Positions 52,715-61,711 of a DNA stretch of 64,000 bases are shown here, piece by piece. A program made the translations under genes and the position numbers. The stretch is taken from positions 1,426,001 through 1,490,000 of the forward strand of contig NZ_QXQB01000001.1 of NCBI RefSeq assembly GCF_003605435.1. The letters run 5' to 3'. The DNA is from Paenibacillus pinisoli. Its GTDB lineage: Bacteria; Bacillota; Bacilli; Paenibacillales; Paenibacillaceae. Numbering within the stretch: position 1 is the first letter of the stretch; every line of letters starts with the position of its first letter. The notes beneath the pieces were generated by a model. The model did no database searches. It saw nothing but the letters and a program-made list of their open reading frames with translations, and was not told the DNA's origin.

Positions 52715-53764
52715 TTGAAGGTATGGATTCCGATGACGGCCGCTGTGACGGCTTTGTCGCTTATTATAAGTCCGGGAAGCTCCGCAACAGCCGCAGGAAA
52801 GGCAGCATCAGCGGCGGCAAGCCGCCTGGAGGAGCCGGGAGCTGTGCCCGTAAAGGACCAATACGATATCCGGCGCGAGCTGTATGACAGCCTGAGCAGC
52901 GTAATGAATGTGGAGTGGTACTGGATCGCTGCGGTCGACCAGTACGAACGAACCATCTCCAAAGCCAAGCCTAAAGCACGGCCGCAGCTGGGACAGACGG
53001 TAGGCGTCTTTATCGAGCAGGAGCGGTGGGCGGGTGAGCTGAACCCTGACTCCGAGGATATATTCCCGCTCTCGATTCAATGGTTCAACGGAATCGGACG
53101 CGACGGAGACGGCAACGGGCTGGCTGAGCGCAATAGCGATGCCGACCTGCTGTATTCCCTTGTCAGATTCGCTTCGGCAAAAGGAACAAGCGATATCCGC
53201 TTCCCCATCGGCCTATGGGATTATTACCGCAACAGCCGCTCCGTACAGCGGATCGAGCAGTTCGCATCCATCTATAAGAAGTACGGCAAGCTTGATTTGT
53301 ACGAACATGCCTTCCCTCTGCCGGTCGGCTCCAGCTACTCCTATAGAGACACGTGGGGAGCGAAGCGCGGCTGGGGCGGCCGCCGCAGCCATGAGGGCAC
53401 CGACTTGTTCGCGGGCCATGGCACGCCTGTAAGGAGCACCTGCTATGGCGTCATTGAGATTAAGGGCTGGAATCGCTTCGGCGGATGGCGCATCGGCATT
53501 CGCGACTTGAACAATCACTACCATTACTACGCTCACCTCTCTGGCTTCGACAAGAAGCTGGCGGTCGGCGATATCGTAGAGCCCGGGCAAGTCATCGGCT
53601 GGGTTGGCAGCTCCGGCTATGGGAAACAGGGCACCTCCGGCAAGTTCCCGCCGCATCTGCACTACGGCATCTACAGCGACCGCGGCTTGGTGGAATGGGC
53701 GTTCGACCCTTACCCGTTGCTGCGGCGGTGGGAGCAGCAGGAACGCCAGCGGCGAAGAAGCTAA
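52715..53764 (+). CDS. yunA: M23 family metallopeptidase (YunA-like)
   Basis: This 349-residue exported protein has a signal segment (WIPMTAAVTALSLIISPGSSAT) and a C-terminal LytM/M23 domain at about 215-335. The motifs are RSHEGTDLFAGHGTPV, YHYYAHLSGF and HLHYGIYSD, with the zinc ligands HxxxD and HxH. The middle part contains IQWFNGIGRDGDGNG, as in YunA. M23 enzymes cut peptidoglycan cross-bridges. The frame opens upstream, but AAAGGGTGAGAAGA sits before a TTG at 52715, which I choose. In B. subtilis yunA lies near lipA and yunB. Confidence 0.88.
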   Translation: MKVWIPMTAAVTALSLIISPGSSATAAGKAASAAASRLEEPGAVPVKDQYDIRRELYDSLSSVMNVEWYWIAAVDQYERTISKAKPKARPQLGQTVGVFIEQERWAGELNPDSEDIFPLSIQWFNGIGRDGDGNGLAERNSDADLLYSLVRFASAKGTSDIRFPIGLWDYYRNSRSVQRIEQFASIYKKYGKLDLYEHAFPLPVGSSYSYRDTWGAKRGWGGRRSHEGTDLFAGHGTPVRSTCYGVIEIKGWNRFGGWRIGIRDLNNHYHYYAHLSGFDKKLAVGDIVEPGQVIGWVGSSGYGKQGTSGKFPPHLHYGIYSDRGLVEWAFDPYPLLRRWEQQERQRRRS

Positions 53765-53812
53765 GGAATTCAGCCCGGCAACTCTGGCACCAGACGGAAC
53801 CGCCTGAAACGC

Positions 53813-53849
53813 AACAATCCCGCAGGGGCTAAGCCTCTGCGGGATTGTT
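53813..53849. terminator. Bidirectional terminator between yunA and yunB
   Basis: AACAATCCCGCAGGGG pairs with CCTCTGCGGGATTGTT around a small loop, with one bulge. It ends the convergent genes. Confidence 0.75.
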
Positions 53850-53863
53850 CATTATAGCTTTAG

Positions 53864-54937
53864 TTACTCCGCTTGCATCTGGAACAAGGAGGAATGCCCT
53901 TCCTCTTCCTTCTTCTTCTCTTCTTCGGTATCCGGACTGGTCGTGACCCCGGTACCCGGCGAGATTGGCACCGATATATTCGGCGCTTGCGGCGCATTCT
54001 CCCCGACCGCCTTGCCCGAGCTGTCATAATAGTACATCGGCACATCGCCGACAACGAGCAAGTAGGAGATGGGGATTTCCGTCTCCACCAGCTCCGGTTC
54101 GGTATCGAACGGGATAATGATGGACACCTCCGCCACAACTTTGATGTAGACCTCGACCAGCACCATATTAATGGCGGCATTGCGTTCTCTTGTGCTGAGC
54201 TCCACCTTTACCGCCCCGACCGGCTCGAATTTGACTGGCACGCGCGGTCCGAAGGAGGAGATAATTGCACTATTAAGCGCATGGCCGATCGGAATATGCT
54301 CCGGTATGTCTTTGATTTCCTTCAGCGTGCTTTGCACGGTCTCGATTGTCTCCGACGTAATGCTCATATGCTCCGCGTAGTTGAGCATGAACCCCGATAT
54401 CTTGCCGTTGCCGTTCATCTTCCAGTCAATCAGCTTCTCCTGATCCGATTTGCGGGCTACCTGCTCCGTGATCGCTTTGTTTATCGCTTGTGTGGCGACC
54501 TGCTTCACTCGAACCTTCGCAATATTCATAAGCGGCGGACGCAAATTCCGTTCGATAAAAATAAACGAGGGCACCGTGAACAGCAGCATAAAAACCAGCA
54601 TCAGCAGAAGCAGGCTCCGCTTGCGGAAGCGGCGCCTTGGACGCGCCTCCTTGTGCTTCGTCCCCCATGAAGACACCTGCGCCTTGCGGCTGCTGCGGCG
54701 GAACTGAAAGATCGGCTGCCGCTTGCCCCAGCCGGCGCTCTTGCCTCCGGATTGCGTCTTTCCGCTCCACTTCATGCCGCTCAGCTTCGCTCCTCCTGAG
54801 CCCCATTTCGCCCCGCCTGACTTTGCAGACGGCGATTTGGCCCGCGGACTCCCCCAGGTCACCGTCTTCACCCTGCGAAAGCTTCCAAGCCCCCGCAACG
54901 GACCAAGCCGAAAACCGCGCCTACCCCACTTCGCCAT
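53864..54937 (-). CDS. yunB: Sporulation protein YunB with basic N-terminal extension
   Basis: The C-terminal 240 residues match YunB: LRPPLMNIAKVRVKQVATQA, INKAITEQVARK, HMSITSETIETVQSTL, HIPIGHALNSAIISSFGPRV and the strand ERNAAINMVLVEVYIKVVAE. YunB is needed for spore formation and is under sigma-E in B. subtilis. A single membrane helix (LLLMLVFMLLFTVPSFIFI) lies near residue 115. In front of it is a Lys/Arg/Ser/Gly-rich region of about 110 residues with short repeats of the type KSGGAKWGS that B. subtilis YunB lacks. Start at 54937 follows GGGAGGGATGGAC. Confidence 0.88.
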   Translation of the reverse strand: MAKWGRRGFRLGPLRGLGSFRRVKTVTWGSPRAKSPSAKSGGAKWGSGGAKLSGMKWSGKTQSGGKSAGWGKRQPIFQFRRSSRKAQVSSWGTKHKEARPRRRFRKRSLLLLMLVFMLLFTVPSFIFIERNLRPPLMNIAKVRVKQVATQAINKAITEQVARKSDQEKLIDWKMNGNGKISGFMLNYAEHMSITSETIETVQSTLKEIKDIPEHIPIGHALNSAIISSFGPRVPVKFEPVGAVKVELSTRERNAAINMVLVEVYIKVVAEVSIIIPFDTEPELVETEIPISYLLVVGDVPMYYYDSSGKAVGENAPQAPNISVPISPGTGVTTSPDTEEEKKKEEEGHSSLFQMQAE

Positions 54938-55161
54938 GTCCATCCCTCCCGTCCGCTCGTCCTTCCGCTCTTCCATACTTATGCGGGGATTGACCAAAAA
55001 AGAAGGCGAGCCTTAGGGCGGATCTCCCCTTCAAGGACTGCTGACATCCAAAGAATCGCAAGCCTACCTGGCCCGATGTTGTTCGAATGCCCATCATGCG
55101 CTAGACTATAGATCATGAATCAATGACAGGCAACAAGCTTTGCCGGGAAAGGAGTTCGAAC

Positions 55162-55377
55162 ATGTCGCTTAACCGAAGGCTGCTGACGGACGCGGATTTT
55201 GAAGAGGCGCTGCAGAAAGGGACGCGTATCCGGGTATTCCAGGATAACCACATCGTAGATGCGAGCTCCGTGATCGTAAGGTTCGACGAGCATACCGTTG
55301 TGACCCAATCCACCGTGAGCGATTTGATGTATCATAAAAGATCGGCATGCGAGTTTTTCGATCTGCGAAAACGTTAA
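55162..55377 (+). CDS. Small conserved-looking hypothetical protein
   Basis: This 71-residue protein starts MSLNRRLLTDADFEEALQKG and continues with TRIRVFQDNHIVDASSVIVR, FDEHTVVTQSTVSDLMYHKR, an Arg/Asp-rich small beta domain. I do not recognise the family. AAGGAGTTCGAAC precedes the ATG and a long-stem terminator follows 14 bases after the stop, so the gene context is complete. Confidence 0.7.
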   Translation: MSLNRRLLTDADFEEALQKGTRIRVFQDNHIVDASSVIVRFDEHTVVTQSTVSDLMYHKRSACEFFDLRKR

Positions 55378-55390
55378 GCTTGCCCGCCTA

Positions 55391-55443
55391 ACAGACAGGC
55401 CACCCGAATGCTGCTTCCTGCAGCTCTCGGGTGGCCTGTCTGT
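55391..55443. terminator. Long-stem bidirectional terminator
   Basis: ACAGACAGGCCACCCGA pairs perfectly with TCGGGTGGCCTGTCTGT around a 19-base loop, followed by TTTTAAG. It serves the small gene on the plus strand and the permease gene on the minus strand, whose stop directly adjoins it. Confidence 0.85.
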
Positions 55444-55444
55444 T

Positions 55445-57364
55445 TTAAGCCAGCTTCCTGCGCATTCTGCTCAGATACCGCCAGCGGATCAGCAGGAAAT
55501 AAAGAAGCTGAATGCCAAAGAATGCGCCATAAATGATTAATCCATTGTTCAGCATAGAAGTGTTCGTCAAGTTCGCCATATTGATAAACGCAACCGCGCT
55601 ATGCGCCATGCCGAGCAGGAACGGCAGGAAGAACATAACCGTCAGCTGCCGCGTAACCAATCGTGCAAGCTCCTTCGGACTAAGCCCCAGCTTGCTCGTC
55701 ATGCCAAGCTGCTTCTCATCCCGCTCCACATCGGCGTATAACCGGAAATAAATGAAGCTTGCCGCAAAGGTAAAGAAGACAGCGCCGACCAATACGCTGA
55801 TGATCAGCAAAATGCCATTAAGCTGCCGTTCTTCATAATGCTCGATCGCTAGCGCGGAGAATTGGCCGACTTCAGCGAAATCCGCCGACAACCCGGCTTG
55901 AAGCTCTCTTGCCAGCTCCAGCGTCTCCTGCCATTCCGGAACGGCATAATACATGGCTGAGGCTGCTGCTGCGCCTTCCTGTCTAAGCAGCTCCAGCTTT
56001 TCGTCAGGCAATACGACGACATCATCCGTCTGCGCGATAACGGCGTCGCTTACTCTTTCTTTCAGCCGAAGCTCTCCTTGCCCGTGCACCTTTAATGCTT
56101 CCGCTGCAGCTTGCATCACCGCTTCATCGTTATGCTTGCTGCTATTCCTGGAGACAACGCCGGAAGCGATCAGTATCTCGTCTGAAGCGAGCTCCCGTGG
56201 CCCAAGCCCTCTAATGGCAGCCAATTCGTTGAACTGGGTCAGCGATACAAGATTATATTTGCTGTTGCCAGCATAGATAAGGTCAAGCTTGGATTTCCCA
56301 AAAGAATACCCTTTCCCCCGCAGCGACTCGTCAATGCGGGTTATCGCCGCATCGGCTCGCTCTCCATGCTCCGAGGCATACCAATAGGTGAAGGCGTAGG
56401 GATAATTTCGCTCCGTTCTGCCGGGATCGCCTACAGACAGACAGGCTCCAATGCCGGAGAATGCGGCGGCCATCACGGTCGCCACCATGAAGAACATGAC
56501 GGCATTGTCTTTGACCCGATAGGCCATATCGGTGAAGGACATCAGATTGATGCCGCGGAACAGGAGCGACTTGCGCCGCTTAAGCGTCCGGAGCACATAT
56601 ACATTAAGCTGAGTGAACAAGAAATACGTCCCCAGCACGACGCAGCCGACAGCCAGCCCAAGCAGCCATAAGAAAAACGCCGAATAATTCACGAAAAAGA
56701 ACACCATGCCATACCCTGCCGCAATGAGAACGACCGCAAGCAGCGACAGCCAGACCGAAGCCTTGGGCTCCGGCTTCGGCTTCTCATCCCCTTTGATCAG
56801 CTCCAGCACGCTCGTCTGCCGTCCGACCCGAATCGTCAGAATCGATACAACCAGGAACAACAGAGCGAAGGCGCCCGCCGTCATCCATACCGCTTGCAGC
56901 GGCAGATAGAAGCGCAGCCCTTCCTCCAGCATAAGCAGCCGCGCGCTCACAAGCAGCATCAGCTTCGTGAACAGCAGCCCCACGCCGATGCCGCAGCCGA
57001 TAGACGCAACTCCTATCAGCATATTCTCGGCAAAGGTCAGCTTCATGCGTTGCCTCTCTGTCATGCCTAGCACAAGCAGAATGCCGAACTCCTTTTTGCG
57101 TGACTTGAGGAATGCGCCGGTAGAATAAAGCAGGAACAAGAATGAGAAGATAAAGATAAAATATTGCGACACCGTAAGCCCCATCTTAGCCAGATAGGAC
57201 GCGGTCTGACTGCTCGATTTAAGCTGTCCCTGCAGATCGGGATGATAGAGCAGCACCGCGTAGATGAAAAACGCCATTACTGAAAAGGCGCTGCTTAGAA
57301 AATGGGCGGCATAAGTCCGTTTCTTGCGGATGACGTTCCTATACGCGAATTGCCGGAAATTCAT
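55445..57364 (-). CDS. BceB-type ABC transporter permease
   Basis: This 639-residue permease has the ten-helix BceB layout: FtsX-like segments near both ends, such as RNVIRKKRTYAAHFLSSAFS at the N-terminus and QYFIFIFSFLFLLYSTGAFL, and a large extracytoplasmic loop of about 200 residues between helices 7 and 8 with LDLIYAGNSKYNLVSLTQFN. Such permeases detect cell-wall-targeting peptide antibiotics such as bacitracin. Start at 57364 (MNFRQFAYRNV) follows GGAGGGGATGGAC and overlaps the ATPase gene by 26 bases. With the neighbouring kinase and regulator it forms a Bce-type resistance module. Confidence 0.9.
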   Translation of the reverse strand: MNFRQFAYRNVIRKKRTYAAHFLSSAFSVMAFFIYAVLLYHPDLQGQLKSSSQTASYLAKMGLTVSQYFIFIFSFLFLLYSTGAFLKSRKKEFGILLVLGMTERQRMKLTFAENMLIGVASIGCGIGVGLLFTKLMLLVSARLLMLEEGLRFYLPLQAVWMTAGAFALLFLVVSILTIRVGRQTSVLELIKGDEKPKPEPKASVWLSLLAVVLIAAGYGMVFFFVNYSAFFLWLLGLAVGCVVLGTYFLFTQLNVYVLRTLKRRKSLLFRGINLMSFTDMAYRVKDNAVMFFMVATVMAAAFSGIGACLSVGDPGRTERNYPYAFTYWYASEHGERADAAITRIDESLRGKGYSFGKSKLDLIYAGNSKYNLVSLTQFNELAAIRGLGPRELASDEILIASGVVSRNSSKHNDEAVMQAAAEALKVHGQGELRLKERVSDAVIAQTDDVVVLPDEKLELLRQEGAAAASAMYYAVPEWQETLELARELQAGLSADFAEVGQFSALAIEHYEERQLNGILLIISVLVGAVFFTFAASFIYFRLYADVERDEKQLGMTSKLGLSPKELARLVTRQLTVMFFLPFLLGMAHSAVAFINMANLTNTSMLNNGLIIYGAFFGIQLLYFLLIRWRYLSRMRRKLA

Positions 57365-58109
57365 GTCCATCCCCTCCAAGCAGCGACAATACATTCAGGA
57401 TCTTCTGGTAGAAAGCCTTGCGGTTGTCGCCGCAGTGGATTTCCGTATAGGTCCGCCCATCCTTGATAAAGATGACGCGGTCGCAATAGCTGGCTGCCAT
57501 CGCATCGTGAGTCACAAGCAGCATCGTCGCGCTCTCGTCCTTGTTCAGCGCGGACATCAACCCCATGACATCGCGGGCGGACTTGGAATCCAGATTGCCC
57601 GTCGGTTCGTCGGCAAGCAGCAGCTGCGGCTGATGGATCAGCGCACGGGCAATGGCGGTACGCTGCGCCTGTCCTCCCGATATTTCATAGGTTCGTTTGT
57701 TCAGAATGCCTGCAATGCCCAGCTTCTCCGCAATTCGCTCCGCTCTGCCCAGCATATCGGCTACCTTGGTCCGATCCAGCGTAAGCGGCAGCACGATGTT
57801 CTCCATGACCGTCATCGTATCCAGCAGATTAAAGGACTGAAAGACGAAGCCGAGTTCCCGGCGGCGGAATCTGGCCAGCCCCTCCGACAGCAAGCGGAAC
57901 GGGTCCGCTCCATTCAGCAGCACCTGGCCCGACGTAGGCCGGTCAATCGTGGAGACGACATTAAGCAGCGTCGTCTTGCCGCTGCCTGACGGCCCCATGA
58001 TGCCGACGAACTCTCCTTTGGCTACGGTCAGGTCAATATCATTCAGCGCCCGGTAAGGAACATTGCCGGGATAAATCTTGTTGAGGCCCTTTACTTCCAA
58101 TATGTCCAT
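57339..58109 (-). CDS. BceA-type ABC transporter ATP-binding protein
   Basis: This 256-residue ATPase has Walker A GIMGPSGSGKTTLLN near residue 40, the Q-loop region GFVFQSFNLLDTMTVMENIV, the signature ISGGQAQRTAIARAL and Walker B LLLADEPTGNLD, the MacB/LolD/BceA subclass. It drives the BceB-like permease. The frame opens upstream to 58247, but CAGGAGTGGATTGCG lies before the ATG at 58109 (MDILEVKGLNK). The 3' end overlaps the permease. Confidence 0.93.
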   Translation of the reverse strand: MDILEVKGLNKIYPGNVPYRALNDIDLTVAKGEFVGIMGPSGSGKTTLLNVVSTIDRPTSGQVLLNGADPFRLLSEGLARFRRRELGFVFQSFNLLDTMTVMENIVLPLTLDRTKVADMLGRAERIAEKLGIAGILNKRTYEISGGQAQRTAIARALIHQPQLLLADEPTGNLDSKSARDVMGLMSALNKDESATMLLVTHDAMAASYCDRVIFIKDGRTYTEIHCGDNRKAFYQKILNVLSLLGGDGHEFPAIRV

Positions 58110-58189
58110 CGCAATCCACTCCTGCCCTCTTGTATAGCTTAAGTGTAGCCGGAAACTCGCCGGGAACCTATGAACAACTCCTTCATCTA

Positions 58190-58207
58190 CCTTACAATAT
58201 TGCAAGG
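58190..58207. promoter_or_regulatory. Imperfect 18-bp palindrome upstream of the BceAB-like genes
   Basis: CCTTACAATATTGCAAGG is symmetric except for one base pair. It lies 81 bases before the ATPase start, behind the terminator of the kinase gene. This is where a BceR-type regulator site would be expected, because the transporter genes need their own inducible promoter. Confidence 0.5.
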
Positions 58208-58249
58208 TTGCGAGGCTTAACGGGGCGGTGAACCTTCCATTATCCACAC

Positions 58250-58277
58250 AAAAAAACGGATTCCGCTGGAATCCGCC
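58250..58277 (-). terminator. Intrinsic terminator after the kinase gene
   Basis: CGGATTCC pairs perfectly with GGAATCCG across a three-base loop, and the minus strand continues TTTTTT. It separates the regulator-kinase transcript from the transporter transcript. Confidence 0.85.
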
Positions 58278-58285
58278 TTCTCAAA

Positions 58286-59266
58286 TCACTGTGGGAAAAT
58301 AAGCCTCATAATGGTCCCTTCACCAACACGGGACTCCGCTTCCACAGGATATCCCATCCGGTCCATTGCCGACTTGACCAAATACAATCCCATACCTGTC
58401 GACTCCTTGAAGCTTCTGCCGTTCTCACCGGTAAAGTAAGGCTGGAAGATGCGCTTCAGATCCGATGGCGGAATGCCCGCGCCTTGATCACGCACCTCTA
58501 CTACCGTCCCCCGCTCGCTTCGATAGGCGGCGACAACCACACTGCCGCCGCTGCCCTGCTTCGAATAATTGACTGCATTAGCTAGCAGCTGCTCCAGGAT
58601 AAAGGAAAGCCACTTTCGGTCCGCATGTACAGCCAGCTCCTCATCCGCTTCAAGCCGGGGGAAAACGCCGCTGCGGATGAACAATCTCCGGTTATGCAGA
58701 ATTACTTCATTCGCCCATTCCCGTAGGTTAACCCGCTCTACTGCAAAATCCTGCTCGAACGTCTCCAGCCTGGACAGATAGAGCACGGTCTCCAGCCCTT
58801 TACGCAGACGGTCCGTCTCTTCCCTCATGCTGGCGCCGCGCTCGCTGTCATCCTCCTGAAGCATAAGCTCCAGCACGGACAACGGCGTCTTCATTTGATG
58901 CACCCAGCGGTTGATGAAGGTGACATGATTCTCCCGATTGCGCTCCGCCTCAAGCCGCAATTGATCATAGCTCTTATACTGCTGGGCCAGCCAGTCCCGC
59001 ATCGCCGCAGGCAGCGGCGCCGAGCCAGCCACGCTTGTCGTCTCTTCTATCGTCATGTCTTGCCGGCCCAGCATCTGATAGAAGCTGCGATGCGTAGCAT
59101 AACGATAACCCAGATAGGCGCCGAAGACGCAAAGCCCCAGAAGCGCCGCATAAGCCGCCACTTCCCAGCTGCGATAGCCATCCAGATAGAAGACGGCAGT
59201 CACGATAATAAGCTGCAGCAGGACAATAAGAGTGAGCGGAATATGCTCTCGTATGAACAGCCGCAT
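58286..59266 (-). CDS. BceS-type intramembrane-sensing histidine kinase
   Basis: This 326-residue kinase has two N-terminal helices with almost no extracytoplasmic loop (LTLIVLLQLIIVTAVFYLDG, then VAAYAALLGLCVFGAYLGYR). The DHp region FINRWVHQMKTPLSVLELML carries the phospho-histidine. The GHKL ATPase has LLANAVNYSKQGSGGSVVVA, VRDQGAGIPPSDLKRIFQPY and STGMGLYLVKSAMDRM. The lack of a sensor domain is typical of kinases that are switched by their BceAB transporter. It overlaps the regulator gene by one base; ribosome site AGGAGG lies in the regulator's end. Confidence 0.93.
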   Translation of the reverse strand: MRLFIREHIPLTLIVLLQLIIVTAVFYLDGYRSWEVAAYAALLGLCVFGAYLGYRYATHRSFYQMLGRQDMTIEETTSVAGSAPLPAAMRDWLAQQYKSYDQLRLEAERNRENHVTFINRWVHQMKTPLSVLELMLQEDDSERGASMREETDRLRKGLETVLYLSRLETFEQDFAVERVNLREWANEVILHNRRLFIRSGVFPRLEADEELAVHADRKWLSFILEQLLANAVNYSKQGSGGSVVVAAYRSERGTVVEVRDQGAGIPPSDLKRIFQPYFTGENGRSFKESTGMGLYLVKSAMDRMGYPVEAESRVGEGTIMRLIFPQ

Positions 59267-59973
59267 TACCGCGCATCCTCCTGCCAGCTGGGACTCAGCC
59301 GATAGCCTGTGCCGCGCACGGTCTCCAGCGCCTCCTGAATGCCAAGCTGGGACAGCTTCTTGCGCAGCCGGGTTACATTGACGCTAAGCGCGTTGTCATC
59401 GACATACGCATAGTCATCCCATAGCTTCTCCAGCAAAGCCTCGCGTCCGACAAGCTTGCCGGAGCCTAAGAGCAGCGCCTCCATCAGCACGGTTTCCTTT
59501 TTGGTCAGCTCTACCGACCGGCCCCCAAGCCGCAGCTCCATCTTCTCCAGATAGAGCGCCAGCCCCCCGCGCTCGATGACGCGCTCCTCCGTCGCAGACG
59601 CATAGTCGCCGTAGGCGCGTCTGAGCTGGCTGCGGATCTTCGCCATCACTACTTCATAGTGGAAGGGCTTGGTCATATAGTCATCGCCGCCGTTCTCAAT
59701 CGCCATAACCTGATCCATCTCCCCGCTTCTGGCCGAGAGGAAGATAATCGGACATGTAGATACCGTCCGGATCTGCCTGCACCAATAATAGCCGTCAAAG
59801 CTTGGCAAATTGATATCCATCAATACAAGATGGGGCTGCAGGCTCTGAAATTGCAGCAGAATTTGCCCAAAATCTTCAGCAACCGCTGCGGTATGTCCAT
59901 ATCGCTCAATATGCGACCGCAGCAGCTCAGCAATTTTACGATCATCCTCAACGATAAGAATGGTATAGCCCAT
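59266..59973 (-). CDS. BceR-type response regulator (OmpR family)
   Basis: This 235-residue regulator has a receiver domain (TILIVEDDRKIAELLRSHIE, HLVLMDINLPSFDGYYWCRQ with the phospho-aspartate, and MTKPFHYEVVMAKIR) and a winged-helix output domain with RSVELTKKETVLMEALLLGS and DDNALSVNVTRLRKKLSQLG. It should activate the ABC genes at 57339-57364. The start follows GGAGGAGGAAGCA. Confidence 0.94.
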   Translation of the reverse strand: MGYTILIVEDDRKIAELLRSHIERYGHTAAVAEDFGQILLQFQSLQPHLVLMDINLPSFDGYYWCRQIRTVSTCPIIFLSARSGEMDQVMAIENGGDDYMTKPFHYEVVMAKIRSQLRRAYGDYASATEERVIERGGLALYLEKMELRLGGRSVELTKKETVLMEALLLGSGKLVGREALLEKLWDDYAYVDDNALSVNVTRLRKKLSQLGIQEALETVRGTGYRLSPSWQEDAR

Positions 59974-60018
59974 TGCTTCCTCCTCCAGCAGCCGGCAAGG
60001 GCCTAAGCCCCTCCAGGA

Positions 60019-60777
60019 CTAGCTTCTCTCGATCTTGCGCAGCCGCGCATCCGGCGTGAAAAACAGCTTCTGGTAGAGCATGCTCAGAATCATGCTCGTC
60101 ATCGCAGCGGAGCCGGTATGCGAGAACAGAATTAGCAGCTGATACCGGACCGCCTCCACCGGATCGGCTCCCGCGATAATCATCCCCGTCATCATGCCGG
60201 GCAATTGCACCAGCCCTACCGTCTTCAAGCTGTCGATCGTCGGAATCATGCTGAACTTGACTGCGCGCTTCATCGGTCCTTGCATCGCCTGCGTGCCGCT
60301 GGCGCCAAGAGACAGCAGCGTCTCGATCTCGCCGCGCGATGCTTCAACTTCACGCTTGATCGATGTGGTGAACAGGCCGGAGACGATCATGGCGTTGCCG
60401 ATCGTCATGCCGCTGAGCGGTATGATGTATTGCGGCGTCGGCTCGATGAGATTCAGCCCGATCAGGAACAGTATCATGAATGCCTCCATGACTCCAATCG
60501 TAAGCGCAATCCGCCAGAAGACGCCCTTCAGGCCTGCGCCGCGTCTTGATGCATTCCATGTGGCGACCACGGTCATTATGGCAATAATCAGAATGATAAA
60601 AGCAACATGTTCCGTCTGGAACACATATTGCAGCACATAGCCGATCGCAAGCAATTGCACGGCTGCCCGAATGCTGCCGATTGCAATGCTCTTCTCAAGG
60701 CCAAGCCGTTTCCAGAAGGATACGAACATCGTAATAAAAACAAAAATAAGCGTACAGCTCAGCGCCAGCAGCGTCAT
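60019..60777 (-). CDS. fetB: FetB-type ABC transporter permease (UPF0014)
   Basis: This 252-residue permease has seven helices and the UPF0014 signatures GSIRAAVQLLAIGYVLQYVF, MTIGNAMIVSGLFTTSIKRE, and VGLVQLPGMMTGMIIAGADP. In E. coli FetAB exports iron and protects against oxidative stress. The start overlaps the ATPase stop by four bases, so the two are coupled. Confidence 0.9.
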   Translation of the reverse strand: MTLLALSCTLIFVFITMFVSFWKRLGLEKSIAIGSIRAAVQLLAIGYVLQYVFQTEHVAFIILIIAIMTVVATWNASRRGAGLKGVFWRIALTIGVMEAFMILFLIGLNLIEPTPQYIIPLSGMTIGNAMIVSGLFTTSIKREVEASRGEIETLLSLGASGTQAMQGPMKRAVKFSMIPTIDSLKTVGLVQLPGMMTGMIIAGADPVEAVRYQLLILFSHTGSAAMTSMILSMLYQKLFFTPDARLRKIERS

Positions 60778-61502
60778 CGCTCTCTCACGCTCCCCGCCGT
60801 CTCGTCACTGATGCCGGATTCACAGCTAAGCTCGCTGTCCGTTAACGTTCCGTCCTTCAGCGTCCATATGCGGGAGGCTGCCCGGCTTGCCTGATCGGCA
60901 TGATGCGTGACCCAGACCAGCGCGGCCCCCTCTTCGCGATGCCACTCCAGCAGTATATCCTCTACCAGCCTGCCGCTAATGGCGTCGAGCGATGCCGTAA
61001 CCTCGTCTAAGAGCAATACGGCAGGCCGCAGCATTAAAGAACGAATAAGCGCGAGCCTCTGCTTCTCGCCCCCTGACAAGTCTCCCGCAGGCCCCTTCAT
61101 AGGGATATGGTCAAGCCCGCTCTGCTTCATCAGCCTCTCCGCGAGCGGCTGCTCGTATACCGTTCCATGAAGCCGGCTCACCGTCCGCAAATTATCCTCC
61201 ACACTGCCGGGCAGCATAACGGCGTGCTGAGCCACGTAACAAACCTGGCTTCTCCACTTCGCCGGCTCCATGCTGCTGCAGGAAGCGCCTCTTACATACA
61301 TATCTCCTTCATCCGCAGAATCCAGGCATGCCAATATTCGCAGCAGGGTGCTCTTGCCTTGTCCTGAACCGCCCATAATGGCGATGCTTTCCGGCTCTCG
61401 GATCACCGCATCTATCTTATGCAGCAGAACTCGTTCTCCTGAGCTCTCTCGGGCAGAGGGGATTCGCTTGCTTAACCCTCTTATCTCCAATAATGCGTTC
61501 AA
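60774..61502 (-). CDS. fetA: FetA-type ABC transporter ATP-binding protein
   Basis: This 242-residue ATPase shows Walker A IMGGSGQGKSTLLRILACLD, signature LSGGEKQRLALIRSLML and Walker B AVLLLDEVTASLDAIS. It matches FetA-type partners of UPF0014 permeases. The frame begins at an ATG at 61511, but that codon touches the AGGAG itself; a TTG nine bases downstream of the site at 61502 gives LNALLEIRGLSKR and is preferred. It precedes the permease gene. Confidence 0.88.
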   Translation of the reverse strand: MNALLEIRGLSKRIPSARESSGERVLLHKIDAVIREPESIAIMGGSGQGKSTLLRILACLDSADEGDMYVRGASCSSMEPAKWRSQVCYVAQHAVMLPGSVEDNLRTVSRLHGTVYEQPLAERLMKQSGLDHIPMKGPAGDLSGGEKQRLALIRSLMLRPAVLLLDEVTASLDAISGRLVEDILLEWHREEGAALVWVTHHADQASRAASRIWTLKDGTLTDSELSCESGISDETAGSVRER

Positions 61503-61633
61503 ATCTCTCATCTCCTGCTGCTATATTATCACAGGTAGGACGCGGAGCACATCTGCCCCTATGCACGCGCTTGCTGCCGTTCTTATCATGCATTATTGCA
61601 GATTCGCACAAGCAATCCGCATAAGCCACGCAG

Positions 61634-61671
61634 AACAGCCCTTTGCCGGAGCTGGTCCGCAAAGGGCTGTT
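61634..61671. terminator. Perfect hairpin after the glycosidase gene
   Basis: AACAGCCCTTTGC pairs perfectly with GCAAAGGGCTGTT around a 12-base loop. It lies about 40 bases past the stop at 61712; the T-run is only moderate. Confidence 0.6.
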
Positions 61672-61711
61672 TCATGTTTCCTTATTCTCGCCGAGGTTTT
61701 CTTCCCTCCGC

